Assembly: GCA_023374045.1 (NCBI GenBank)
Contig: CM041777.1
Location: 110,573,588-110,637,587 of the forward strand
Length of the DNA stretch: 64,000 bases
Direction of reading: 5' to 3'
From: Limonium bicolor
Taxonomy: Eukaryota > Streptophyta > Magnoliopsida > Caryophyllales > Plumbaginaceae
Shown here: positions 11,586 through 22,130 of the stretch, one piece after another
Numbering within the stretch: the stretch's first letter is position 1
Layout of the letters: every line of letters begins with the position of its first letter
Position numbers and translations under genes: made by a program
The notes under the pieces: generated by a model
The model's database searches: none
What the model saw: only the letters and a program-made list of their open reading frames with translations
What the model was told of the DNA's origin: nothing

Positions 11586-11739
11586 CTTCGACTACGCATC
11601 TTGTCCTAACACCAGGTTGTTAGTCAACGGTTTATATATTATGCTAGGGAACACACCAATGTCATGGAAGTCAAAGAAGCAACCAAGACTTTCTCTTTCC
11701 ACGGCAGAGACTGAGTACTATGCCATGAGGCAGGTGTAG
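11586..11739 (+). pseudogene. Ty1/copia RNase H fragment
   Basis: About 50 codons in one frame read DYASCPNTR, then LGNTPMSWKSKKQPRLSLST and AETEYYAM before a stop at 11737-11739. This is the C-terminal RNase H signature of plant copia polyproteins (usual form DADWAGCPDTRRS...ISWKSKKQ...SSAEAEY). The catalytic Asp of the first motif and the conserved Glu of the AETEY motif are present. No other copia domain lies nearby, so it is an isolated relic. Confidence 0.85.
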
Positions 11740-12410
11740 ACACCAAAAATTCTCACCCGTTTTATATTAAAACCAAAATACAAAAATAAACATGCTTCTA
11801 GAAAAAGGGTGGTCGTCCCCATTCTTAACTAAAGGAATTTATTTTTCTTCTACATTTAAAATCTCACATTCCTATGGGAAAGGAACACGAGCGTTTTGTT
11901 ATTTTTATTTTATTCTTATTTAACTTTTATTTATTTTATGGCAATCTGTTTTAAAATGGCTTCATTTTTGTACACTTATTTTATCGCTTTTGTTTTAAAA
12001 TATTTCACGGTTTTGCTATTTCCTTGTATTATTTTATGTACTCGATCGATTTATACTTTTATTATTATTTGTTACTTCCTTTTGGCTTTCTCAATTTTAT
12101 CATCTCTATTTTTATCATTATTTCGTGTATCCTTTTATTACTATTATTTTCCATTTATTTTAAGTGTTTTATCTTCATTACGCGCATTAATTTTAATTAT
12201 TTCATGTACTTACGCTTTCCTTGTTTTTTTTATATATCTCAATACATTTTGGGTCTGGTTTTTAATTGCATTCCATAATTTCATGCATTAGATTAATCAT
12301 CTCTTTTTATTTCATGTACTTTCTTTTGGATTTGTAGCTCTTGAAAAAAACAAAATTATCCAGTCAAATTTAGAGCTCTTATATTTTTTCCCTCACAAAC
12401 ATACTGAAAT
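11740..12410. other. T-rich noncoding stretch
   Basis: The sequence is strongly T-rich on the plus strand. Its long ORF (11896-12291) is Phe/Tyr/Leu/Ile-only and is a composition artefact. The beginning (gtagacaccaaaaattctc) resembles the start of some plant retroelement repeats, but I cannot assign it. Confidence 0.4.
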
Positions 12411-12485
12411 CCAACATGGTGTAACTGGTTAAGGTGCCCACCATGCGACCTGCAGATCGTGGGTTCAATTCCTGGTAGCGGCCGA
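12411..12485 (+). repeat. tRNA-like module with A and B boxes (SINE-like head)
   Basis: gtgtaactggttaagg resembles a Pol III A box and gtgggttcaattcctgg a B box, about 35 bases apart as in tRNAs. I could not fold a clean anticodon arm or acceptor stem, so this looks like a tRNA-derived SINE head and not a working tRNA gene. Confidence 0.42.
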
Positions 12486-12552
12486 AATCATTTTCTTTAT
12501 TTATCTCAGCATGAGACATAAATTTTATTTGATTTCCTTCCTACTACCTATT

Positions 12553-12632
12553 GAAAGTCATCGCAGCTCAACCGGTAGAGTATGAGAGGAAGAAGATGAG
12601 AGGTCTTGGGTTGAAGACTCAACACATTCGTT
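12553..12632 (+). repeat. Second tRNA-like module (SINE-like)
   Basis: gcagctcaaccggtagag matches an A box, and about 25 bases later ggtcttgggttgaagactc approximates a B box. It is only 70 bases downstream of the first module. It could be a separate SINE head or a dimeric SINE; no clear poly-A or T tail ends it. Confidence 0.38.
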
Positions 12633-15555
12633 TTTGCTATTATTTCATTTTTCAGGGCACTACAGTATAGATCTTTCTTTTTCTTTCTGAAAGAGTCGAT
12701 CCAGACACAACAGTATGGGTCTTGTTTCCATCTCGCGAGCCTCATTTCGATTCCCCCACTATCGTCGACCTCAAGCACCCACGCGAGATTCTAAAAAAAA
12801 AAAGCCTGGCATTCTCTCGAAAGAACCGACCAACCCACTCTGTATGTTTCGGTCTTCTTCTCCAAGATGGCCATGCCTGAATCTCAAAAAACTGGAAAAG
12901 ACACTGCAGTATGGGTTCTTCTTGAAGGAGCCGATTCCTCCACAAGCTCTCTCTCGATTTTCCTCGGTACTTCAAATCTGAAGACATTTGAGGATGGCGA
13001 ACGGGATTAACAATGGCATCACGCTCTCATCCTTCGAGACTGACATGTGGAGTTGGAGAACCCAGAGGAAGGGAGTCGCCAGGAATCGACCCGAGGATGA
13101 CCATTATCGGCCCCTCTTCAAAAATCCTGAGCCCTCCCTTCTCCGTGTTTTTCTTCTTCACCGATAAAATCCCAACCATGGCATTCCGTCCTCGCCCCGA
13201 CACTCTTTCTTTTCTTGGCTAACCCGCTCGTCCTTCTCCGTCTACAAGGAATCCTAGCTTCAATCAACTTTCTACAACCAGAAGCAAAACACTCCCGCAT
13301 TGACAATCAAGCCCCATATCTCGTCCCGCCCTACCAAATTGGTCCCCGTCTCTGTTTCCTTGTTCAGTTCAAAGGAGGATAGGTGAGTGAGCTTCAAAAT
13401 TTTGAAGCGTAAGATCCTTCCAAACTTCATCTCCTTCAAACTCTTTACTCTCTTGTAACTCCCTTTACTGATTTCTACCAAATGTGCTGGTTGACGGTGG
13501 CTCTAATGAGCGTATGGGTGTGGTTTTTTTTTTTGGAAACTATTTTCCGATGTTGACGCCGTTTCCTACGTTTTAGAAAACTCATCTCCTTCTTCAGATT
13601 GTTAAAATTATTTTCGATCCTGTTTTAAAAGATCCGCATGTCGACTTTGAAAGAACACCGGGCCTATTATGGGTTTCGGATTCGTAAACTAATAAACAGG
13701 TCGAGCAACCTTCCTTCTGTCTATTTGCACTGTCACTGGCACTCTGATAAATACCGAACCCAAAGTGGGTCGTCGGGTTCGAAGAGTAGCACAAGCATGA
13801 ACACATGTTTCGGGTCATATTCCTTTCTAGATTTTATTCGTGTTCTCTTCCACCATTCTTCCGAAACTATTTCTGAATCTCGGTTCCACATAAGTGTCTG
13901 GGCTTTGTCTCTTCTTTCCTTTCTCTATCGATTTCTTTGAACTGATTCTGATAATGTTGTCTACATCGGTTGGTCGTAACTTCAATTACTGCCTCTAATC
14001 TGTAATATTGTTATCATTTCTGGGAGTCATTATTGTGCAGATTGGTTGTCTCTGTACAGGAACCTAAAAAATAGTGCTAATCAGTGCAAGGTTTTACGGT
14101 TTGATTTTAATACTCCTTTTACCCTGCTAGCCATTTACTCTTCATATTTTTTGTTCCTGTTTTGCAATGTTGGAGGACTTGTTCGATGGGTGTGCAAACA
14201 AATACCTAGCTCATCATGGGTTTTGAGTTTCAGGAAACTGTGTAAAGAAAAATGAAATCCGATTGTCTGATTATCTGTCTGGTTTTGTTTCATCGGATGT
14301 CGGTCTTCGGTATTCTAATAATTATACCATCACTTGGTTCTATACATCTGGTATATGGCTCTCATATTGAATAATTAGCTTGAGCTGAGTTCTGGTCACT
14401 TGTGTCTAATCCGGATAGAAGCTCTATATGTGTCGGTTATTGGCTATATTTTGGTTCATCGATCAGTTCCCTTGAGATTGAAGTCTGTCGCTTCTGTAAG
14501 AAGTCCTGGGTACATTTAACTGCTGTTGCAAGCGTTCGCACCTTTCCATCTGATTTCATCTGTTTACTATGTGATTATGCTCTTGGACTAACGCCCTCTT
14601 TCCCTTGTGTATTCTTCTCTTTGTCAACATGTAACAGGAAAGGTATTCTCCCTCCTTCCAGTACTGGTTTCTTTTCTGATTTCCTTCCTTGGGTTACGGG
14701 TGTGTACCTGCTGTATGTGGTGTTGTTAATTCCTGTCACTCTTGATTTTGAGAATTCATTAGTTTAGTCTGAATCACTGCTCCCTACCTTCCTTTGAGTA
14801 AAACTGATCGATAACCAGACTTAGGAAAGGAGCTCCTTAGCTCCGATGGCAGATCTGGTCTTCCTCTTTTGATCAGTTTTTAATTCACGATTTACAATGC
14901 ATATTTCCCATATGATTATGCTCACAGTCTAATGGGTTTAGTGTGTTTGTTTACGTTTCCTTAGATGTTTTGCAGGAGTTTCCCAACTGCTTCCCCCTCG
15001 GTATCTGTTCCTAAACTAGTTTGAGCTTATACATTTGTCTGGAGTATGTTTTGTCATCTATCTGAGAAGCGCATGTCTATCCTCCATCTGTTATGCTTGT
15101 AGTTTGCTGGATCGTTGTGTAATTATGGATATCCGATCAAACATGTGTATGTTTTTACAATCCAGTTAGCTTTATGTGTTGCAATTGATCATCGTTTTAT
15201 CTCATTTACTTGCCCTTAAAAAAAGGGAAATGACCAGACAACCTTTTGTTGAGTAACTTGGTTCGAACCCGTTGATAACATTAGGTTTTGAACTTTGTTT
15301 AGACTTGAGTTTCTGTTAGTTCTCAACAGCAAAAGATAGATTGGATTCTTTAAAAGTTCAGTTTGTAATGATTATCTGCTTTGACTTCATTCACGAGATT
15401 AGCTCGCTCTCTGCATCTTTCATCCTGTACTATACATGTATATACTGTATATTGATTTCCTTGTATTGTGGTTACTATTATTAAGCTCTAGTTACTAGAC
15501 TTCAGGACCAAGCCTTAGGATAGTGGGTGAACCCTTGCCCATGGTGAGCCATGGT
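12633..15555. other. About 2.9 kb with no recognised gene; leader- and intron-like composition
   Basis: The first 900 bases are C/T-rich and punctuated by short frames without a recognisable family. From about 13,500 to 15,480 the DNA is T-rich with intron-like character (many ttttgcag and gtaag-like motifs). It could be the 5' leader and first intron of a gene lost beyond the E0 insertion, or unannotated repeat. Just before the E0 insertion is a palindrome, ccatggtgagccatgg, at 15539-15554. Confidence 0.4.
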
Positions 15556-15560
15556 CCCAC
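15556..15560 (+). repeat. E0 target-site duplication, left copy (cccac)
   Basis: cccac directly precedes an LTR start (tgataagtctg). Its partner is the reverse complement gtggg at 44789-44793, directly outside an E0-type LTR end, so the two copies now lie in inverted orientation 29 kb apart. Confidence 0.65.
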
Positions 15561-16864
15561 TGATAAGTCTGAAATATAGAGCCTTTTAAGGGTATAATTT
15601 GCCGATTATTCATATTGGTTTGGCTAATATTTCTCACTTATCATGTGTTTTTCTAATGATTTATGTTTAGATAAGAATTGATTTATTTTATGTATCAAAT
15701 GCAGGTAAAAGTCATAGAATTGCATTCTTCACTTCACAAGCTTCGCAACGCAACAAACGGGGAGCAAAACGGAGTCCAAATGAAGAATTTAGAGGATTTT
15801 TGAAGGTATGTCCGAGCTTGAGTCCGAACTTCTAAGCTCGGACACAAGTCGAGAATTTGTGTGTTGTGTCTGATGATATGTCCGAACTTCGGAGGAGAAA
15901 GGTATTCATTCATCATCGATCATTACAACACACACTCTCACGCTGATAAACGAGGTTCTCTCCATTCATCCATGCCAATTGCATCAGTTCACCTTCATCC
16001 ACTTTCACCAAGCATATCATCGTCATTCTGGAGGAGCATCGACAGAAGGAAGTGCGACCACCATCTTCAACCTTGCGCCTGCAGCCATCGATTCTGGATA
16101 GTCGTTCAACAGAAGGGTGTTTCTTCCTTAGATGATTTCTATGTTGATTGTATTTATCTGTTTCTTTGCAATGTCTGGCTAGTAGGGATTTAACTCTGGG
16201 GTAGGGTTTGTTCAAGATGGATTCAATGTAGTTAAAGATTCTGCAATTTGATTATGAGGCTGTAATGGATTGTTTTCAGGTTAATGATTATCAATTTTCT
16301 TCTCTATTAATTTCACGAGTTATAGAGTTGTTCTGCGAAACCTATTAAGATCAGACAAGGTGATTAATAGGGAGTTCGAATTAACCTGGGAATTTGGGGA
16401 AGGATTAGTCGGATAGATAATCTTTCCTACAAACGCTAACAATTCTTTGTGCTTATTCCACATATATGTGTTTTGCCAACTGCTAGATTAAAGTTGACAT
16501 GTTCTGATAGGTGATCTCTTCCTTTAACTAAGATTTAGGATCGAAGAGAGCTTAAGAATTGGCCTTTCCGTTTCTCATAGTTGAATTGTAGATTTTACTA
16601 GATTTATCCAATAAAGAACGACCCAAACCCGGAGTTCCACTCGCTTTATCAAACTTATCATTTACTTTCATTAATTGTTCATTTAAACTTTGTTTTGCAT
16701 TCATTCAATTCAATCACAAAAACAATTCACAACCCCCTGAATTTCCAGTTTTCTTAGGACTTTGGCTTATTTATTCAAGTCCCGTGGTTCGATACCTGGT
16801 TGCTCAACTTTCTATACTATAGTGACCGAGATTTTTGCAACCCGACAGGCTTTTCGTTTTATTA
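15561..16864 (+). mobile_element. E0 5' LTR, chimeric and truncated
   Basis: The first 200 bases match the LTR at 44794-46244 (type B). The middle from about 15,780 matches the other Athila LTRs (type A), and from about 16,520 it is type B again up to gacaggcttttcgttttatt. This makes it a B/A/B recombinant. A deletion at 15892 (cttcgg joined to aggagaaagg) removes about 260 bases that in type A hold most of the palindrome array and the TATA-like box, so the LTR is promoterless. It lacks the last 50 bases of the LTR and abuts an inverted LTR. Confidence 0.75.
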
Positions 16865-18466
16865 AGAACTAAACAAATTAATCAAGAAAATAGTAAATCA
16901 ATAAGTCTGTCGGGTTGCAAAAATCCCGGTCACTATAGTATAGAAAGTTAAGCAACCAAGTATCGAACCGTGGGACTTGAATAAATAAGCCTAAGTCCTA
17001 TCCTAAATCCTAAGAAAACTGGAAATTCAGGGGGGTTGTGAATTGTTTTTGAAACTGAATCGAATAAATGCAAATCAGAGTTGAAATAAGCAATCGGTAA
17101 AAATGAATGATGAGTTTGATAATATGAGTGGAACTCCGGGTTCGGGTTGTTCTTTTCTAGTTGAATCTAGTAACTCCTACAATTTAATTATGAGAAACGG
17201 AAAGGCCAATTCTTTCTATCTCTTCAATGCTAAATCCTAGTTCATTGAAGTGCTCACCTATCAGAACATGTCAACTCTAATCTAGCAGTTGGCAAAACAC
17301 ATATAGGTGGAATAAGCACAAAGAATTGTTAGCGTTTGTAGGAAAGATTATCTATCCGACTAATCCTCCCCAAATTCCTAGGTTAATTCGAACTCCCTAT
17401 TAATCACCTTGTCTGATCTTAATAGGTTTCGCAGAACAACTCTATAACTCGCGAAATTAATAGAGAAGAAAATTGATAATCATTAACCTGAAAACAATCC
17501 ATTACAGCCTCATAATCAAATTGCAGAATCTTTAACTACATTGAATCCATCTTGAGCAAACCCTACCCCAGAGTTAAATCCCTACTAGCCAGACATTGCA
17601 AAGAAACAGATAAATACAATCAACATAGAAATCATCTAAGGAAGAAACACCCTTCTGTTGAACAACTATCCAGAATCGATGGCTGCAGGCGCAAGGTTGA
17701 AGATGGTGGTCGCACTTCCTTCTGTCGATGCTCCTCCAGAATGACGATGATATGCTTGGTGAAAGTGGATGAAGGTGAACTGATGCAATTGGCGTGGATG
17801 AATGGAGAGAACCTCGTTTATCAGCGTGAGAGTGTGTGTTGTAATGATCGATTATGAATGAATACCTTTCTCCTCTGATTAGGTCAGTTAAATAGACTTT
17901 TCCTCTCCCTTTTTCCCTTCAAAATGCTGAGTTTATGCTAAATTTTTCGTCCCGTCCGAACATTGGTCCGACCTTCAATGTTCGGACACAATGCTTCGAG
18001 CGCTCCAATCCCAGAAGTCTCGACTTGTGTCCGAACATCCAAGTTCGGACACAAGTTCGGACATGCACCGTGAGTCAGTTCTCCGTCTTTTCTTGTTGAG
18101 AATCTCGAACCATGTCCGAACTTCGATGTTCGGACCGAAGTTCGGACATATCATCAGACACAACACACAAATTCTCGACTTGTGTCCGAGCTTGGAAGTT
18201 CGGACTCAAGCTCGGACATACCTTCAAAAATCCTCTAAATTCTTCATTTCGACTCCGATTCGACTCCCGTTTGTTGCATTATCCCCCTTGTGAGTTAATC
18301 TAGTGTTTCCTTGGCTTTTCTCTGCATTAAACATAGAAAAAGGGTATCAAGCCTTAACAAACAACAAACCAAAGGAAAACGTAAGATAAGTGTGGAATAT
18401 TGTTGATGCGTGTACACAAATTAGGCATTAAAGACCACCAAAACCATTCATATTTCACACTCATCA
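16865..18466 (-). mobile_element. Inverted type-A Athila LTR, missing about 25 bases at its 3' end
   Basis: Reverse complement of the LTRs at 31734-33352 and 50731-52354, ending at the tcatca boundary (18461-18466). On its own strand it follows a polypurine-like gttaagtgtgaggaac, so it is the 3' LTR of a minus-strand internal segment (18467-21733). Its terminal cctgtttgca is missing where it meets the plus-oriented LTR at 16,864, giving a head-to-head LTR pair. It contains a gtccgaac palindrome array at 17954-18219. Confidence 0.85.
17954..18219 (-). repeat. Palindrome array in the inverted LTR
   Basis: Four imperfect palindromes of about 35 bases are built from gtccgaac and its complement gttcggac, each followed by a tcgag-containing spacer. 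It corresponds to the array at 31975-32239. Confidence 0.85.
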
Positions 18467-19866
18467 AAGTTCCTCACACTTAACCTTTGCTTGTCCTCAA
18501 GCAAAGCAGGAGTAAAATGTCTCAGAATGCCTCAGGGCCAAACCTCGGGATTGCACAAAACAAGGAGTTTAAGACACAATAATCACCCAAAAATCGATCT
18601 GCTCTTAACTGCATGTCTCTTAAACAATGAAGCACGCTTTTTAAAACAAAAGATTATGAAGAAGTCAAATCATGAAGTAAAAACGTGGAGTAACTCAGAA
18701 CCTTCCAACCTTTTCTCTTCTCAAACCCTTGGATGACAAGAGGTGTGAAGTTCTGCCATATTCCGCAGAACCTTTCAACACCACGTACTCATGATTTAAT
18801 TTAAGGAGTTGCCAGAAACATAAGACTTTAAAGAGCTTCCTCTTTTTTTTCTTTGCATACATATCAATTTTTCGCAAATAATTCATCCCCCAGATTTTTC
18901 TCTTCATCCTTGTAACGGTATTAGGTCTTTTATCCCAGATCAGACGACCTTAGGTAAATGGGTGATGAAGCACCCCAAGGACTTAATAACCGGATGGAAG
19001 AGGCCTGTTTTTGGTTTAGAAAATAACTTAGATCAGAGGAGTACCTTGCCTTTATCCTTCATTCCAGACATTCTCATCATTCCCAAGGTTCCAAGCTAAA
19101 CCAGTTCTAACTTCACAACTAACTTGTTCACAGACATTTAACAAAATTCAGTCATTTGAAAAATATGAGAGCACACAGCTTTGAGCAAACCGACTCTTTA
19201 GGTCAGTACCGGACTCAACTCCACAACTAAAGATCCACCCAAGTATTTAACACTAAAGAGCACTCTAAGAGAGTTACCCCCACATAGCCCAAAACCAAAC
19301 AAAAATTAGGGCGGGAATAAATGACTGACACATTAAAAAAGATCTCCCCCTTCCTCACACTTAATGAGGAGCAATGTCCGCATTGTTCAGAAATTTATCA
19401 CAATAAGGAGATCGGACTGAATGTGGCAGACTCACAAGGGTGAATGGATCAGTGACAGAGTTATCCATGTTAAAAGCACAGGCCGAACATTAACCAAAAG
19501 AAGAAGAAACTGAAAACTCCCCTGATTTCTTTTGTGAAGCTTTGAGGAAGAGGTTCTTCCTCACACTTAGTGTCCAGGTAGGGGAGAATGTTTCCTCATA
19601 CTTGATCCCAAGCTAGTGTCCGGCATGGAGTCGGCATAGTAAAACACACTTGCACACATTGAACAAACAAAACAGAAAAGTGTGCTAGTAGCATCGATTT
19701 GTGACAACCAATATTCAGAGTTTAAGATTAGAACAAGCTAAAATCAAAAGAAAATTATAGCCCAATCGAAACAAAAGTAATAAGTTCAACACAACTAAAA
19801 ACAAATCCATAAAGAAGTCCAAAGACGGCTTCTAAACAAAACAACATCAATCCAACAACAAGAGCA
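18467..19866 (-). mobile_element. Athila 3' untranslated internal region, inverted copy
   Basis: Reverse complement of 30351-31733. It carries the Athila-type stretch around the conserved cttgaggacaagca segment and several aagtgtgagga motifs. No coding region is supported. It connects the env-like ORF to the LTR on the minus strand. Confidence 0.8.
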
Positions 19867-21018
19867 CTACGGAGCCGGGTAGTACGCCTGCCACTGCTGA
19901 AACTGAGCAAGCAGAGCCTCATAGTCGTCCTGAGAGCAGCGGGCCTGTTGCTGTAGAGTCTCGATCTCTGCCCGAGAGCGACGATCTGCCTCCTCGAAAC
20001 GAGACTCCAGCTGAGCAAACTCACAGCGAGTGACGTACTCGCTCCCAGGGGCTGGCAGTGCTAGATATGTCTCCTCCTCGTCAGGTGAAGCAGCAGGAGC
20101 GGGCTCTGATGGTCCCTCACCCGCCTCTCTCTGGCGCTTCTGTGGTCGCGCTGCAGCCTTCTTCCTCCACTCCCCCTCTCTAAGTTCAAACCACATCTTC
20201 TTTAGAGCTCCCACATCAATAGGGGACCGCGCAGCATGCAGTCCTGCAGACGGAATGGTAACCATCTGCCTCTTAAGGATGTGGCAGAGCATAACCGGGT
20301 AGCCTAACTTGTGGCGGTCCTTGTGCTCCAGGATATGCTGCATGTGCCTGAAGATCACCCAAGGCAAATATGTAACCTCAACAGCCCCAGCAAACGACGG
20401 ATTCAGCACCGCCTGAAGAAGTAGAAAGTTTGTGTGGTTGAGGTCGGAGCTCTGACGTGGGACAATGTTCGCAGCCAGTAGTGCGAGCAGAACTCTCTCC
20501 TGTGGGCTCTGAAGCGCATCAGCAGGGACGACCTGCTTTGATGGTTCATCCCCTCTGCGTCGTCGAGGCCCCTGAACCATAAGGGGGGTGTAGTGGTTGA
20601 TAGCTGCTTTTTTGAAATCAATAGGGTTGAGGTGTTGAGGGGCTTCGGGAGCAGGATAAGGAATGTCCATATATTGAGCAATCTCCATCGTGGAGACTGC
20701 TACTCTTTCTCCATCTATAAGGGACTTGATCTGCCCATCCTGGTAGATCGCATTGGCATAGAACATGCGCACAATCCTCTCAGAGTACGGGCCTCCCATA
20801 TCCAAGATCTTGCCCCAGCCAAATGGGTTTAATATCCCCCTCAAACCCAACTGCTGCTCTAGTTCTGGCACCACACCTCGCTCAGCAATTATGTCTACCT
20901 CTCTAGCGAACCACTCCCGGGCTTCATCATTTCTGAATTCCGGTTCCAGACCTCGACGTCTTGAACTGGTGCTAGCTCCTGCAGCCCGCTTACCACGACC
21001 GGTAAATCTGCTCAACAT
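19867..21018 (-). CDS. Athila env-position ORF, plant transposon protein domain, uninterrupted
   Basis: A continuous ORF of 383 residues from the ATG at 21018 (MLSRFTGRGKRAAG), which directly follows a splice-acceptor-like cag. The centre carries the signature of the putative plant transposon protein domain (PF20167 type): FGWGKILDMGG, FYANAIYQDGQIKSLIDGER and AQYMDIPYPAPE at about residues 60-140, then AANIVPRQSSDLNHTNFLLL, VTYLPWVIF and ARSPIDVGALKKMWFEL. The C-terminal 90 residues are acidic and Gln-rich with coiled-coil character (FAQLESRFEEADRRSRAEIE). The N terminus is basic. This ORF sits where env lies in retroviruses, but I see no signal peptide or transmembrane helix, so its function is unknown. 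The plus-strand relative at 29225 is frameshifted, so this inverted copy is the better preserved one. Confidence 0.72.
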   Translation of the reverse strand: MLSRFTGRGKRAAGASTSSRRRGLEPEFRNDEAREWFAREVDIIAERGVVPELEQQLGLRGILNPFGWGKILDMGGPYSERIVRMFYANAIYQDGQIKSLIDGERVAVSTMEIAQYMDIPYPAPEAPQHLNPIDFKKAAINHYTPLMVQGPRRRRGDEPSKQVVPADALQSPQERVLLALLAANIVPRQSSDLNHTNFLLLQAVLNPSFAGAVEVTYLPWVIFRHMQHILEHKDRHKLGYPVMLCHILKRQMVTIPSAGLHAARSPIDVGALKKMWFELREGEWRKKAAARPQKRQREAGEGPSEPAPAASPDEEETYLALPAPGSEYVTRCEFAQLESRFEEADRRSRAEIETLQQQARCSQDDYEALLAQFQQWQAYYPAP

Positions 21019-21678
21019 CTGCTCATACAAGGGTAAGCAATGTCAAATAAAGGAAAGCAAGGATATAGTTCTAAGTGTGCACATAATTTCCTAAAATCCG
21101 ACAGAGTGTCCCCTAAAAATTCATCAATCTCCACAACACGGTTCAATCAATCTTCTAATTTCAGTACATTTAGCATTAACAGGCAACGACCAGAAGAGAC
21201 TTAATCGATATAAACAAATTCCTGTAATAAGGTGTTCTGGCAGTATCAACAAAGCAATACCAACCAAGTCTCAGTCAGTTATGTACGCACAAATCCAACC
21301 GCAATCTCAAAACGAAACTCAATTGCTCATTTCCAACACAAAGATGCAGTTCTAATCACTTCTAACAATTAGTGACCAGCAGAGACTTAACCGTCAAAAA
21401 GGTACTTTGTTCCAACACTTCCAGCTTAATCTCAATCATTTTTTTTTGTTCAGCCATGCAAGATAAAATCACACACTCAAATATGCATATTGAAATCACA
21501 GTTTGGCAGTTTTACACATCTCCATCCAGCAACTTACAGCAAATTAGATAATAAACCCCATATACGCAATCAAGCTCAGAAATCTCAGTAATCACCAGCA
21601 CATTCTCGACTTTGCATACTACAGGTTCCAAATCTTGTCAAAAACACATTAAAATAGGCAGAAAAGTAGAGAGATTAC
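21019..21678 (-). other. Putative intron before the env-like ORF (inverted copy)
   Basis: On the minus strand, ctccagcaag is followed by gtaatctc (donor at 21678), and a cag acceptor lies immediately before the ATG at 21018. The T-rich interior between is stop-filled. The same structure occurs at 28595-29224, so it is a conserved element feature. Confidence 0.5.
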
Positions 21679-21733
21679 CTTGCTGGAGTTGAATGAATGT
21701 ATAGAAGGAGATATAACAGCAAAAAAAATCTGC

Positions 21734-22021
21734 ACCCAAACCCGGAGTTCCACTCGCTTTATCAAACTTATCATTTACTTTCATTAATTGTTCATTTAAA
21801 CTTTGTTTTGCATTCATTCAATTCAATCACAAAAACAATTCACAACCCCCTGAATTTCCAGTTTTCTTAGGACTTTGGCTTATTTATTCAAGTCCCGTGT
21901 TCGATACTGGTTGCTTAACTTTCTATACTATAGTGACCGGGATTTTTGCAACCCGACAGACTTTTGATTTATTATTTTCTAGATTAATTTAGTTTTTAGT
22001 ATATCAATTATCCTGTTTGCA
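21734..22021 (+). mobile_element. E2 5' LTR remnant (last 288 bases, type B)
   Basis: The segment begins acccaaacccggagttcc, matching type-B LTR, and ends cctgtttgca immediately before the primer-binding site. Its first 1.2 kb are replaced by the inverted env-like block ending at 21733. The E2 5' LTR therefore has no promoter region. Confidence 0.85.
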
Positions 22022-22025
22022 AAAA

Positions 22026-22043
22026 TGGCGCCGTTGCCGGGGA
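22026..22043 (+). promoter_or_regulatory. Primer-binding site for tRNA-Asp
   Basis: tggcgccgttgccgggga is complementary to the 3' end of plant tRNA-Asp(GTC), four bases after the LTR terminus. This primer is typical of the Athila lineage. Confidence 0.93.
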
Positions 22044-22130
22044 CTTGACTTTGTCAAGTCCTTTGCCTTGGTTGTCAATTGTTTTAATTTTATTTGATTT
22101 GTTTTGTGTAACTGTGCAGGTGTTTGGTGA

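Noticed and set aside
11896..12291. 131-residue hydrophobic ORF that looks like a membrane protein
   Set aside because: It is a product of T-rich composition; a second frame gives an equally hydrophobic ORF.
12411..12485. Functional tRNA gene
   Set aside because: A and B boxes are present, but I cannot form a proper acceptor stem or anticodon arm.
15913..16215. 100-residue ORF repeated in several places and on both strands (also near 17552, 32339, 51462)
   Set aside because: It lies inside the Athila LTRs in noncoding sequence; repetition reflects LTR copies, not a gene.
17991..18303. Frames rich in SELRCSDRSSDIS-like repeats
   Set aside because: They are translations of the gtccgaac palindromes in the LTR.
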